A DNA stretch of 64,000 nt. Origin: Rubrivivax sp. GTDB lineage: Bacteria > Pseudomonadota > Gammaproteobacteria > Burkholderiales > Burkholderiaceae_C. The stretch lies in the NCBI GenBank assembly GCA_027490215.1, contig JAIXYO010000019.1:62001-126000 (forward strand), in the 5' to 3' direction. Below, piece by piece: positions 17,112-25,599 of this stretch. The notes under the pieces are model-generated. The model saw only the letters and a program-made list of their open reading frames with translations, had not been told where the DNA came from and made no database searches. Position 1 is the first letter of the stretch, and each line of letters begins with the position of its first letter. The translations under genes and the position numbers were made by a program.

Positions 17112-17378
17112 ATGAAATGCCCCACCTGTACCGACACCGCGCTCGTGATGAGCGACCGCCAAGGCGTCGAGATCGACTATTGCCCGCAATGCCGTGGCGT
17201 CTGGCTGGACCGTGGTGAACTCGACAAGCTGATCGAGCGTTCGGCGGCAATGACGCCAGCCCCGGTCGCTAGCGCGTCAGCACGTTCACAGCCGCAATTC
17301 GTGGACTCTGACTACGAACACGGGCGAAGCACGCAGGGCCGATACAAGAAGTCCTGGCTGAGCAATATCTTCGACTGA
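17112..17378 (+). CDS. Zinc-ribbon protein (TFIIB-type, COG3809-like)
   Basis: Small cytoplasmic protein of 88 residues with a two-CxxC zinc ribbon: CPTC near the start and CPQC about residue 25, followed by the signature RGVWLDRGELDKLIERS. This is the zf-TFIIB arrangement found in many small bacterial proteins of unknown role. I chose the ATG at 17112 because CCGGAG lies at good spacing; an upstream in-frame ATG at 17088 overlaps the BI-1 gene stop and may couple translation. It lies between the BI-1 and TerB-like copy B genes. Confidence 0.85.
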   Translation: MKCPTCTDTALVMSDRQGVEIDYCPQCRGVWLDRGELDKLIERSAAMTPAPVASASARSQPQFVDSDYEHGRSTQGRYKKSWLSNIFD

Positions 17379-17410
17379 CCCCTTACCGAAAACCCCTGGC
17401 GGAGAACACC

Positions 17411-17827
17411 ATGCGCACCTATCCCGCGAACAGCCCACAAGCAGCCGCCCGCATCGTCGCGCTGACGGTGTTGGCAGATGGCGATATTGGAGAAATGGAG
17501 ATCGACTGGCTCGACCGCCTGTCCGTGCATCAGCAGTTGGGCCTGGCGCGGCAAGAGTTGCACGAGATACTGGATACCTTCTGCGAGGACCTGCTTTCAA
17601 GCGACCAATTGAAATGGGCCGACGTCTGTCCGGTGGACGAACGCACGCTGGCAGATCTGATGGGCGAGATACAAGACCCCGCGCTGCGGCTGAAGTTACT
17701 GCGCTTGTGCGTCGAGCTTGCCGAAGCCGACGCACATGTCGCCGAAGGCGAATCGATCGTGCTGACCGCCGCTGTCGAGCACTGGGGGCTGCACTACGAG
17801 ATGGTTCGACCCTCACTCCGAGTCTGA
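17411..17827 (+). CDS. TerB-like protein, copy B
   Basis: Helical protein of 138 residues, paralogue of the protein at 11795-12229. It begins MRTYPANSPQAAARIVALTV and has the paired acidic helices LADGDIGEMEIDWLDRL and EADAHVAEGESIVLTAAVEHW, where the Asp/Glu positions match TerB metal sites. It ends the plus-strand run that starts with HPF copy B. About 100 bases of unremarkable sequence separate it from the convergent ABC transporter gene. Confidence 0.78.
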   Translation: MRTYPANSPQAAARIVALTVLADGDIGEMEIDWLDRLSVHQQLGLARQELHEILDTFCEDLLSSDQLKWADVCPVDERTLADLMGEIQDPALRLKLLRLCVELAEADAHVAEGESIVLTAAVEHWGLHYEMVRPSLRV

Positions 17828-17927
17828 GAGCATGCGTTCGAGGCGCAGTGAGGCCGACATCGCCCAAGGCCGGCAGCTGATGTGACTGCGGCTGCAAACC
17901 CGCAGAGCGACCCAGTCGGCGCCTGGC

Positions 17928-18938
17928 TCAAGGCAAGCGCCCTTCCTCTGCTGCATGACAGGCCACCTGCACGCCGCCGATCGCTTGCAGCGCTGGCCTT
18001 TCGACGCGGCAGCGCTCGTTCGCGTACGGGCAGCGCGGGTGGAAGCTGCATCCGGTGGGCGGCTCCAGCGGGTTCGGCAGGTCGCCCTGCACCGGCTGCC
18101 GCACGCGGCCGCTCATCGCGACATCGGGGATCGAATCGAGCAGCATCCGGGTGTAGGGATGGGCTGGGCGAGAGAACAGCGTGCGGCGGTCGGCCAGTTC
18201 GACGATGCGACCCAGCACCATCACGCCAACCTGATCGGCCACATGGCGCACCACCGCGAGGTTGTGCGAGATGAAGAGGTAGGTCAGGCCGTGGCGCTGC
18301 TGGATCTCCTGCATCAGGTTGAGCACCTGCGCCTGCACCGACACATCGAGCGCCGAAGTCGGCTCGTCGCAAACCAGACACTCCGGGTTCGATGCCAGCG
18401 CGCGCGCGATCGAGATGCGCTGCCGCTGCCCGCCGGAGAACTGGTGCGGCAGCTTGTCGGCATCGTTGGTAGACAGGCCGACCGAGGCCAGCAGTTCTGC
18501 AACCCGCTCGCACAGCGCCGCGCGGCCCGACAGCAGACCATGCTCGACCAGCGGCTCGGCGACGATGTCAGCCACGGTCCAGCGTGGGTTCAGGCTCGCA
18601 TACGGATCCTGGAAGATCATCTGTAGACGCCTGCGCAGCGCGCCGGCCTGGCCTGAGGCGAAGGTCTGCGTCATGTCGATGCCGTCGAGGCGCACCTCGC
18701 CCGAGGTGGGCGTGTGCAAGCCGACGAGCAGGCGCGCCACCGTGCTCTTGCCGCAGCCCGATTCGCCGACCAGGCCCAGCGTCTGCCCCCGCTGGATGGC
18801 AAAACTGACGCCATCGACCGCGTGGACAAACTGGGGCACGCGACGCTCGATCACCCGAGCCAGCCACGGTGCCGACACATCGAAGGTCTTGCTGAGTTCG
18901 CGCACCTCGACCAGCGGCGAGGTCATGAGCGGCGTCAC
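17928..18938 (-). CDS. ABC transporter ATP-binding protein, OppF/DppF type
   Basis: ATPase subunit of 336 residues of a dipeptide/oligopeptide-type importer. Walker [11 protein letters not shown], signature [15 protein letters not shown], Walker [16 protein letters not shown] and the C-terminal oligopeptide-transporter domain with its Cys cluster ([17 protein letters not shown]) are all present. I used the GTG at 18936-18938, which overlaps the upstream ATPase stop (GTGA) and follows GGGGGAG; an ATG lies twelve bases downstream at 18924-18926. It is the last gene of the importer operon. Confidence 0.92.
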   Translation of the reverse strand: MTPLMTSPLVEVRELSKTFDVSAPWLARVIERRVPQFVHAVDGVSFAIQRGQTLGLVGESGCGKSTVARLLVGLHTPTSGEVRLDGIDMTQTFASGQAGALRRRLQMIFQDPYASLNPRWTVADIVAEPLVEHGLLSGRAALCERVAELLASVGLSTNDADKLPHQFSGGQRQRISIARALASNPECLVCDEPTSALDVSVQAQVLNLMQEIQQRHGLTYLFISHNLAVVRHVADQVGVMVLGRIVELADRRTLFSRPAHPYTRMLLDSIPDVAMSGRVRQPVQGDLPNPLEPPTGCSFHPRCPYANERCRVERPALQAIGGVQVACHAAEEGRLP

Positions 18939-19909
18939 CGCGGCTCCCCCGCGTCGTGCAACCAGCACGCGGCGCGGCTCGCGCCAACGGGCATCAGCTC
19001 GGGCCGCTCGCTGCGGCAGCGCGCCCAGGCCTGCGGGCAGCGCAGGTGGAACGCACACCCCTCGGGAATCTCACCGAGGCGTGGCATCGCGCCGTCGATC
19101 TGCAGCAGCCGTTCGCGCTCGCCGCTCATCGACGGGATCGCGCCCATCAGCCCGATGGCGTACGGATGTGCAGGGGAGTGAATCACATCGCGCACCGGCC
19201 CGATCTCGACGATGCGACCGGCGTACATCACCGCCACGCGGTCGCAGGCCTCGGCGATCACGCCCATGTCGTGCGTGACCAGCATCACCGCCATGCCGCG
19301 GTCACGGCACAGCTGCTTCAGCAGCGCGATCACCTGCGCCTGCACCGACACATCGAGCGCGGTCGTCGGCTCGTCGGCAATCAGCAGGCGCGGCCCGGCG
19401 GCGAGCGCCAGCGCGATGACCACCCTCTGCCGCATGCCACCCGAAAACTGGTGCGGGTACTGCGCCAGCCGCTGCGCTGCGCCGCTGATGCCGGTCTCTT
19501 CAAGCAGGCTCACCGCGCGAGCCACCGCTTCGGACTCGCTCAACGGCAGATGGGTGCGGATCGTCTCGACCAGCTGCTGGCCGATCGTCAGCAACGGGTT
19601 CAGCGCCGTCATCGGGTCCTGGAAGATGCTGCCGATCTGCCGGCCGCGCAGGCGGCGCATCGCATCGCCCGCCAGGGTGTCGATGCGCTGGCCGTCATAC
19701 ACGATGCTGCCACCGCTGATGCGGCCAGGTGGTTGCAGCAAGCCGATGATCGCCGCGCCGGTCAGCGACTTGCCCGCACCGGATTCGCCGACGATGCCCA
19801 GCACCTCACCCGGCGCGATACCGAACGACACCTCGGACAACGCACGCAGGCTGCCATGCCGCGTGGTGAACTCGACGCAGAGCTGATCGACTTCGAGCAA
19901 GGGCTGCAT
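18935..19909 (-). CDS. ABC transporter ATP-binding protein, OppD/DppD type
   Basis: ATPase subunit of 324 residues. Walker [11 protein letters not shown], signature [15 protein letters not shown], Walker [15 protein letters not shown], and the C-terminal Cys motif [17 protein letters not shown] typical of peptide importers, are visible. The third Walker A position before Lys is Gly, and Ser follows, so the site is intact. The gene begins two bases after the permease stop and is coupled to the second ATPase downstream. It should pair with it in an asymmetric dimer. Confidence 0.93.
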   Translation of the reverse strand: MQPLLEVDQLCVEFTTRHGSLRALSEVSFGIAPGEVLGIVGESGAGKSLTGAAIIGLLQPPGRISGGSIVYDGQRIDTLAGDAMRRLRGRQIGSIFQDPMTALNPLLTIGQQLVETIRTHLPLSESEAVARAVSLLEETGISGAAQRLAQYPHQFSGGMRQRVVIALALAAGPRLLIADEPTTALDVSVQAQVIALLKQLCRDRGMAVMLVTHDMGVIAEACDRVAVMYAGRIVEIGPVRDVIHSPAHPYAIGLMGAIPSMSGERERLLQIDGAMPRLGEIPEGCAFHLRCPQAWARCRSERPELMPVGASRAACWLHDAGEPR

Positions 19910-19910
19910 G

Positions 19911-20840
19911 TCAGCGGAGATTAGGGTTCAACGCATCCCGCAGCCAGTCACCCAGCAGGTTCACGCTGAGAGCGATCAGCACCAGCATCGCGCCTGGGAA
20001 CACCGTGATCCACCACTCGCCCGAGAACAGGAAATCGTTGCCGACGCGGATCAGCGTTCCCAGTGAGGGCGAGGTCGGCGGCACACCAACGCCGAGAAAG
20101 GACAAGGTCGCCTCGATCAGGATGGCCGTGGCCACCTGCAAGGTCGCCAGCACCATCACTGGCCCCATCACGTTAGGCAGCACATGGCGTCGCATGATGC
20201 GCAGCGGCGCCACGCCGATGACACGGGCAGCCTGCACGTATTCCTTCTGCCGCTCGACCATCGCGCTGCCGCGCACGGTGCGGGCATAGGGCACCCAGCC
20301 GGTCAACGAAATCGCGAGTATCAGCACCGCATAAGCCAGCGCGTCGTGCGACTGCGGAAACAGCGCGCGGCCGATGCCATCGATCAGCAACGCGACCAGG
20401 ATCGCCGGGAACGACAGCATCACATCGCACACCCGCATCAGAAAGCCGTCGGTCTTGCCGCCCACATAGCCCGACAGCAGACCGAGCGCGACACCCACCA
20501 CCATCGACACAAGCACCGACGCGAACCCCACCAACAAGGAAATTCGCGCGCCATACATCAGCGCTGACAGGATGTCGCGGCCCTGGTCGTCGGTGCCCAG
20601 CAGGTAGGTGGCACGCCCCTCGGGCAACCAGGCCGGCGGCAGCCGCGAATCGGCCAGCTCCAGCGTGGCGAGGTCGAACGGGTGATGCGGCGCCAGCACG
20701 TTCGCAAAGGTCGCGCTGATGATGCAGATGAGCGCGATGGCTGCGGCCACCATCGCTGTCGGCGAACGGGTGAAGCTGTGCCACAGGTCGCCCGCAAAGA
20801 ATCGGCGCATCACGCCCGGTGCTGAGGCGGCCTGGCTCAC
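19911..20840 (-). CDS. ABC transporter permease, OppC/DppC type
   Basis: Inner-membrane permease of 309 residues with an N-terminal helix (about 33-52) and five C-terminal helices. The substrate-importer loop that contacts the ATPase is visible as EYVQAARVIGVAPLRIMRRHVLPNVMGP (about residues 188-215). DDQGRDILSALMYGARISL and GLLSGYVGGKTDGFLMRVCDVMLSFP are also typical of DppC/OppC. Translation begins at GTG seven bases after the binding-protein stop. It pairs with the permease at 22445-23428. Confidence 0.93.
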   Translation of the reverse strand: MSQAASAPGVMRRFFAGDLWHSFTRSPTAMVAAAIALICIISATFANVLAPHHPFDLATLELADSRLPPAWLPEGRATYLLGTDDQGRDILSALMYGARISLLVGFASVLVSMVVGVALGLLSGYVGGKTDGFLMRVCDVMLSFPAILVALLIDGIGRALFPQSHDALAYAVLILAISLTGWVPYARTVRGSAMVERQKEYVQAARVIGVAPLRIMRRHVLPNVMGPVMVLATLQVATAILIEATLSFLGVGVPPTSPSLGTLIRVGNDFLFSGEWWITVFPGAMLVLIALSVNLLGDWLRDALNPNLR

Positions 20841-20847
20841 GGCGCGC

Positions 20848-22455
20848 TCACTTCACCACCACCCACTTGAACGGCATCATGTTGTCGGGGGGCTGCACCA
20901 GGTCGATGTTCTTCTTCAGGCCCCAGGCGAGCGCCTGCTGGTGCAGAGGAATGTGGCCGATGTCTTTCGCATGCAGCTCCAGCGCCTCGCGGATCAGCGC
21001 GTTGCGCCGCGCCGGGTCGGTCTCGCTTTGCACCGCGGCGGTCAGCACATCGACACGGGCGTTGCTGTACGAGCCCAGGTTGGTCTGGCCCTGCCCCTGC
21101 TCGTTTGGCGTGGCGAGCAGGGCGCTCAGTACATCGTGGGCGTCGTAGGTGCCAGGCGTCCAGCCGAGCAGGTAGAAGCTGGTCTGCCGGCGCAATATCT
21201 TCGGGAAGTAGGTGACCTTGGCTTCGGCCTGCAGCTGGATGCGCACACCGATGCGTGCCAGGTTCGCCGCCACCGCCTGGCAGATCTTGGCGTCATTCAC
21301 ATAGCGATCGTTCGGGCAGTTCATGCCCACTTCGAAGCCTGATGGATAGCCCGCCTCGGCCAGCAGGCGCTTCGCTGCGGCGGGGTCGAAGGGCAAGCGA
21401 CGGTCCAGGTCAGCGGGATAGCCATTGACGCCCGGGCCCAGCATCAAGGCGGCGGGCGTGGCCGCTCCGCGCATCACCCGGGTGCGGATCGCCTCGATGT
21501 CGATCGCCTGGTAGACCGCTTGCCGCACGCGGCGGTCCTTGAACGGATTCTTGCCCTTCACGTCGGAATGCAGCAGCTCGTCGCGCTGCTGGTCCATGCC
21601 GAGAAAGATCGTCCGCAGCTCGGGGCCTTGCAGAACCTTCAGCGCGGGGTTGGCCTTCAGTCGCGCGATGTCCTGCAGCGGCACCGGCTCCATCAGATCG
21701 ATTTCGCCACTGAGCAGTGCCGCCACCCGCGTGGCGTCGTTGCCGATCGGGGTGAACACCACCTCGGTCACGTTGGTGGGAAGCGGCGCCCAGTAACCGG
21801 CAAAGCGGGTGAGCACGGTGCGCGTGCCGGGCTGTCGCTCCTTCAGCTGAAACGGGCCGGTGCCATTGGTCTTGAAGCTGGCCGCGTTCTCGATGCCCTT
21901 GCGGCGATCGACCGGCCGCGTCGCCTGGTTCGCCTCGCACCAGGCGCGGCTCATGATGTAGACGTTCGAGATCACGTCGGGGAGGATCGGGAACGGCGCG
22001 GTCGTCTCGATCTCGATCGCGTCGTCGCCGCCCCTGCCGGCAACACCACCCGCCACCGCACGCACCGCCTTGATCGAAGCCGTGTAGCTGCGCATGTCCG
22101 AGCCCTCACCCGCCGCACGCTGGAAGCTGAACACCACATCGGCAGCGCTCAGTGGCGTGCCGTCGTGGAAGCGCACGCCACGCCGCAACTCGAAGCGCCA
22201 GACCGTCGGCGAGGTGGCCGACCATCGGGTCGCAAGCGCAGGCGTCAGCGCGAGCTTCTGATCACGGCCGACCAGTGGCTCGTAGACGTTGCCGAGCAGC
22301 GACAGTTGCAGTGCTTCGTTCAGCGCGTGCGGATCCATCGCCTGGGCATCGCCCTGGTTGGCCACACGCAGCGTGACCGCCTGCGCTGAACCGGCCAGCC
22401 ATGCCGCCAGCGTGACCGCCATCGCCGCAGCCACGCGCCACAGATCAAACCGCAT
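20848..22455 (-). CDS. ABC transporter periplasmic substrate-binding protein (SBP family 5)
   Basis: Exported solute-binding protein of 535 residues. A signal peptide is evident (RVAAAMAVTLAAWLAGSAQA, cleavage near residue 26). Family 5 (DppA/OppA-like) features follow: MDPHALNEALQLSLLGNVYEPLV, the LRRGVRFHDGTPLSAADVVFSF signature, and DRRVRQAVYQAIDIEAI. The ligand may be a peptide, opine or other small organic compound and cannot be told from the sequence. The 5' end overlaps the permease gene by 11 bases. Confidence 0.93.
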   Translation of the reverse strand: MRFDLWRVAAAMAVTLAAWLAGSAQAVTLRVANQGDAQAMDPHALNEALQLSLLGNVYEPLVGRDQKLALTPALATRWSATSPTVWRFELRRGVRFHDGTPLSAADVVFSFQRAAGEGSDMRSYTASIKAVRAVAGGVAGRGGDDAIEIETTAPFPILPDVISNVYIMSRAWCEANQATRPVDRRKGIENAASFKTNGTGPFQLKERQPGTRTVLTRFAGYWAPLPTNVTEVVFTPIGNDATRVAALLSGEIDLMEPVPLQDIARLKANPALKVLQGPELRTIFLGMDQQRDELLHSDVKGKNPFKDRRVRQAVYQAIDIEAIRTRVMRGAATPAALMLGPGVNGYPADLDRRLPFDPAAAKRLLAEAGYPSGFEVGMNCPNDRYVNDAKICQAVAANLARIGVRIQLQAEAKVTYFPKILRRQTSFYLLGWTPGTYDAHDVLSALLATPNEQGQGQTNLGSYSNARVDVLTAAVQSETDPARRNALIREALELHAKDIGHIPLHQQALAWGLKKNIDLVQPPDNMMPFKWVVVK

Positions 22456-23428
22456 CGGCCGTCCTTTCGATGCGCAGTCGCGGATCGACAGCGAAGTAAA
22501 GCAAGTCGACCGCCAGGTTGATGACGACGAAGATCAGCGCGATCAGGCACAGGTAGGCCGCCATCACCGGGATGTCGGCGAACTGCACCGCCTGGATGAA
22601 CAGCAGCCCCATGCCGGGCCACTGGAACACCGTCTCGGTGATGATGGCAAACGCAATCAGCGAGCCGAGTTGCAAGCCGGTGATGGTGATGACAGGCACG
22701 AGCGTGTTCTTCAGTGCGTGGCTGAAATGAATCGCCCGGTTCGTCAGCCCGCGGGCGCGCGCGAAGCGGATGTAGTCGGTGCGCAGTACGTCGATCATCT
22801 CGGCGCGCACCAGCCGCATGATCAGCGTCAACTGGAAGACCGCCAGCGTCACCGCAGGCAGGATGAGATGCCGCCAGCCGTCGGCTGTCAGCAGTCCGGT
22901 GCTCCACACGCCAAGCTGCACCACTTCGCCGCGGCCGAAGCTCGGCAGCCAGTTCAGCGACACCGAGAACACACCGATCAAGGCGATGCCGATCAGGAAG
23001 GTGGGCAGCGACACACCGATCAGTGACACGGCCATCAGCAGTTGCGCGTCCCAGTGGCCGCGTCGCAGCGCGGCATACACGCCCAGCGGGATGCCGAGCA
23101 CGAGCGCCAGCATGGCGGCGATCAGCGACAGCTCGAGCGTGGCCGGCAGCCGCTCGGCAATCAGCGCCGACACCTGGCGGCCCTGGCGCAGGCTGAGTCC
23201 GAATTCACCCTGAACTGCGTTGCCAACAAATCCGAAAAACTGCGCAGCCACGCTGCGATCGAGGCCCAGGTCACGGCGCAACTGCTCGCGCTGCTGCGGC
23301 GTGGCGTCTTGCCCGAGCAGGTTGGTCACCGGGTCGCCGACGAACTGGAACAGCGCGAAGGAAACCAGCGCCACCGTGAGCATCACCAGCACCGCCTGCG
23401 CGAGGCGCCGAACCACAAAGACCCACAT
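22445..23428 (-). CDS. ABC transporter permease, OppB/DppB type
   Basis: Inner-membrane permease of 327 residues. The N-terminus RRLAQAVLVMLTVALVSFALFQFVGDPV is typical of DppB, as are QFFGFVGNAVQGEFGLSLRQGRQV and the ATPase-contact loop DYIRFARARGLTNRAIHFSHALKNTLVPV. Six helices are predicted. It is the first gene of the five-gene importer and begins 18 bases after the stop of the DUF3047-like lipoprotein gene, so it is probably in the same transcript as that gene and the porin upstream. Confidence 0.93.
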   Translation of the reverse strand: MWVFVVRRLAQAVLVMLTVALVSFALFQFVGDPVTNLLGQDATPQQREQLRRDLGLDRSVAAQFFGFVGNAVQGEFGLSLRQGRQVSALIAERLPATLELSLIAAMLALVLGIPLGVYAALRRGHWDAQLLMAVSLIGVSLPTFLIGIALIGVFSVSLNWLPSFGRGEVVQLGVWSTGLLTADGWRHLILPAVTLAVFQLTLIMRLVRAEMIDVLRTDYIRFARARGLTNRAIHFSHALKNTLVPVITITGLQLGSLIAFAIITETVFQWPGMGLLFIQAVQFADIPVMAAYLCLIALIFVVINLAVDLLYFAVDPRLRIERTADAV

Positions 23429-23446
23429 GGAACGCTTGCTGCTCGC

Positions 23447-24175
23447 CTACTGCGGCTGACCGTTCGCCCCGACCAAGCGAACCTCGCCGTAGTAGGCCCG
23501 CGTCGTGCTGCGGGTGTTGTCGCTGTCGGTCATCAAGGCAATCGAGATCAAGGCGCCAGGCTCTTCGGCGAAGGCTCGTTTGTAGTCGCTGGCAATGTCA
23601 CGCTCATGCAATCGCCAGATCGCCTTCTGCGTGGGCCCTGAGTCGACAACAATCTTGCGGATTCGGTCGGTGCGGCTGGCGATGATCACCGATTCGAGCG
23701 GCGCGCGGTTGTCCCATACGTACATCAGCGTCGCATACGGCGGCTCCTCGCCCATCACGGCTTCGAGCAGATCTGACAGCAGACGGTTCTTGTACGAGAG
23801 CTTGTTGCGGTCACCATCGAAAGCCAGCACCACACGGACCGGCGCGTCCTCGGCCTCGCTGCGGCTCAGATCGGCGCTGGTCATCAGCTCCGGCACCATC
23901 CATGAAAACGACAGGCGCCCGAGCTCGCCCGGGGCAACCTGCACCCGCCGGCGGTACAGGCTGACGGCGCTCTCGGCATCGGCCTGGATGACCGGGCGGC
24001 CATCGATCACCTGGGGCGTGTAGCGCGTCGGCCGCTTGGTCGGCAAGGGTGTGACTTCCCAATCGGCCGCGCTGACCTGATCGCTGACGCTCGGCTGCAA
24101 CTCGGCAGTGGAGCGGCAAGCCGCGAGCGCCAGCGTCGCCAGCGCAAAGGCGGTGAGCCACCACCAGCGGCGCAC
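23447..24175 (-). CDS. Lipoprotein with DUF3047-like domain
   Basis: Lipoprotein of about 242 residues. The N-terminus is two Arg, WWW, a hydrophobic stretch and the lipobox ALAAC. The rest resembles DUF3047: SFSWMVPELM, VRVVLAFDGDRNKLSYKNRLLSDLLEAVMGEEPPYATLMYVWDNRA, RIRKIVVDSG and YYGEVRLV. I used the GTG at 24173-24175 because the signal sequence then begins at the Arg residues; a TTG at 24221-24223 would overlap the porin stop by 29 bases and add 16 residues. It lies between the porin and the importer genes on the same strand. Function is unknown. Confidence 0.65.
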   Translation of the reverse strand: MRRWWWLTAFALATLALAACRSTAELQPSVSDQVSAADWEVTPLPTKRPTRYTPQVIDGRPVIQADAESAVSLYRRRVQVAPGELGRLSFSWMVPELMTSADLSRSEAEDAPVRVVLAFDGDRNKLSYKNRLLSDLLEAVMGEEPPYATLMYVWDNRAPLESVIIASRTDRIRKIVVDSGPTQKAIWRLHERDIASDYKRAFAEEPGALISIALMTDSDNTRSTTRAYYGEVRLVGANGQPQ

Positions 24176-24194
24176 GATGCGCAGACGAGCCAGG

Positions 24195-25457
24195 TCAGAA
24201 TCGATGACGAACTCCAAGGGCAAGACTGGTCGAATCGGCCCCGGCGCGGGCGGTCACTCCCCCCAGATAGCCCCCGCCACCGGGCGCGGCCTGACCCAGC
24301 CCGGTGTTGTTGAAGTGGGTGACCACCGCGCTCACGTCGGTGCGCTTGGACAGCGCGTAAGTGCAGGCCACACCGTAGGACGCCACGTCGGCATTCGCCG
24401 CGCGCAAGTCGTTGTACTTGTTGTAGGCCGTGTAGAAGGTGGCCGCCCCGGCGCGGTGTCGGTAGCCCAGGTGCCACAAGGCCGCGTCCTGTCGGACCGA
24501 ATCGGTGTACGCCTCCTGGATCAGGCTCGCCAGAGTGGGGCCCACCAGGTTTGTGATCTGCGCAGCAATGCCCGACACAGCCGACGGGTGCCGGTCGCGA
24601 ATTGACGCTGCGGATGCATGAAGGCGCCCCGGGCCCACCGTCAGGTAGGCGCCCACCACGGTGCTGGTCAGCGAACGCTGTCCGTTTTCGTTGTCGCGCT
24701 GGTTGTAGGCCACGCCCAGGCCGAAGGTCTCGTTGCGGTACATCGCCATGCCACCGATGAAGCGGCCGGTGTCGACCGCCTTCTCACCGAAACCCACCAT
24801 CAGCGACGCGGTGATCGTGTCGGTTTGCACCCGATAGGCCAGCGCATTGGACACCCGGATATCGACGGCATAGGGCACGGCGGCAATCTGGCCCGAAGCC
24901 AGCGACGACTGCGCATTCAATGCATCGAAGGTACCCACCAACTCATAGCCCGGCGTGTACATGCGGCCGGCCAGCACCGCCCCCACCGGCGTCACCAGGC
25001 CGACAAAGATCTGCCTGTCAAAAAAGGCAGGGCCGTCGCTGCGCACATTGATGCCCACCTGCGTGCCGAGGGCATCGGAAACCCGGTTCAGCACCGGCTG
25101 CAAGGCGCTTTGCTGCACTGTCGGCAGCGAGGGCAGGAGGTAGCGCGCGTAGGTGGCCCGGTCGGGCAGTTGATTGCGCGAAGGTGGCCGGTTGCTGATG
25201 CCACCGGTATCGACCTCGAGCCGGTTCTCCATCGTGAAGATAGCGCGGTAGCCATCGCCGAGGTCTTCCTGCCCCCGCAAACCAATGCGTGAGCCCTCCA
25301 TCACGCCGCTGACCAGTTGGGTGACGCTGCCACCCTTCAGTCCGCTGACCCGGGTCACCCCCGCATCAACGATGCCGTACAGCTCCACCTTGCTTTGCGC
25401 CACGCTCACCGTCGTGGCTGCGGTCAGACAGGTCATTACCAGCAAGCGGCTTGTCAT
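24195..25457 (-). CDS. Gram-negative porin (OmpC-like, Burkholderia type), copy 1
   Basis: Outer-membrane trimeric porin of 420 residues. A signal peptide is seen up to VSVAQ (about residue 20), then the family start SKVELYGIVDAGVTRV. Repeated amphipathic strands and the SRIGLRGQEDLGDGYRAIFTMENRLE segment are typical. The final residue is Phe (LGVRHRF), as required for BAM insertion. It is preceded by a strong terminator for the upstream porin, so it needs its own promoter in 25458-25538 or depends on readthrough. It runs into the DUF3047-like lipoprotein and ABC importer. Confidence 0.93.
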   Translation of the reverse strand: MTSRLLVMTCLTAATTVSVAQSKVELYGIVDAGVTRVSGLKGGSVTQLVSGVMEGSRIGLRGQEDLGDGYRAIFTMENRLEVDTGGISNRPPSRNQLPDRATYARYLLPSLPTVQQSALQPVLNRVSDALGTQVGINVRSDGPAFFDRQIFVGLVTPVGAVLAGRMYTPGYELVGTFDALNAQSSLASGQIAAVPYAVDIRVSNALAYRVQTDTITASLMVGFGEKAVDTGRFIGGMAMYRNETFGLGVAYNQRDNENGQRSLTSTVVGAYLTVGPGRLHASAASIRDRHPSAVSGIAAQITNLVGPTLASLIQEAYTDSVRQDAALWHLGYRHRAGAATFYTAYNKYNDLRAANADVASYGVACTYALSKRTDVSAVVTHFNNTGLGQAAPGGGGYLGGVTARAGADSTSLALGVRHRF

Positions 25458-25538
25458 GGGGCACTTGTGTCGATGGGGGAAATCGGCCTCAGTGTGTCAT
25501 TCGAATTGCCCGCAGGAAATCCGCGTTTCGACCGATCC

Positions 25539-25567
25539 AAAAAAGAAGCCGCCCGAAGGCGGCTTCT
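25539..25567 (-). terminator. Rho-independent terminator of porin copy 2
   Basis: A perfect 10-bp stem (AGAAGCCGCC / GGCGGCTTCT, 25544-25567) with a CGAA loop on the plus strand (TTCG on the minus strand) is followed on the minus strand by six T residues. It lies 32 bases after the porin stop at 25600 and should separate that abundant transcript from the next porin. Confidence 0.93.
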
Positions 25568-25599
25568 GCACAACAGTGATATCGCCGTTTGGCGATGGA

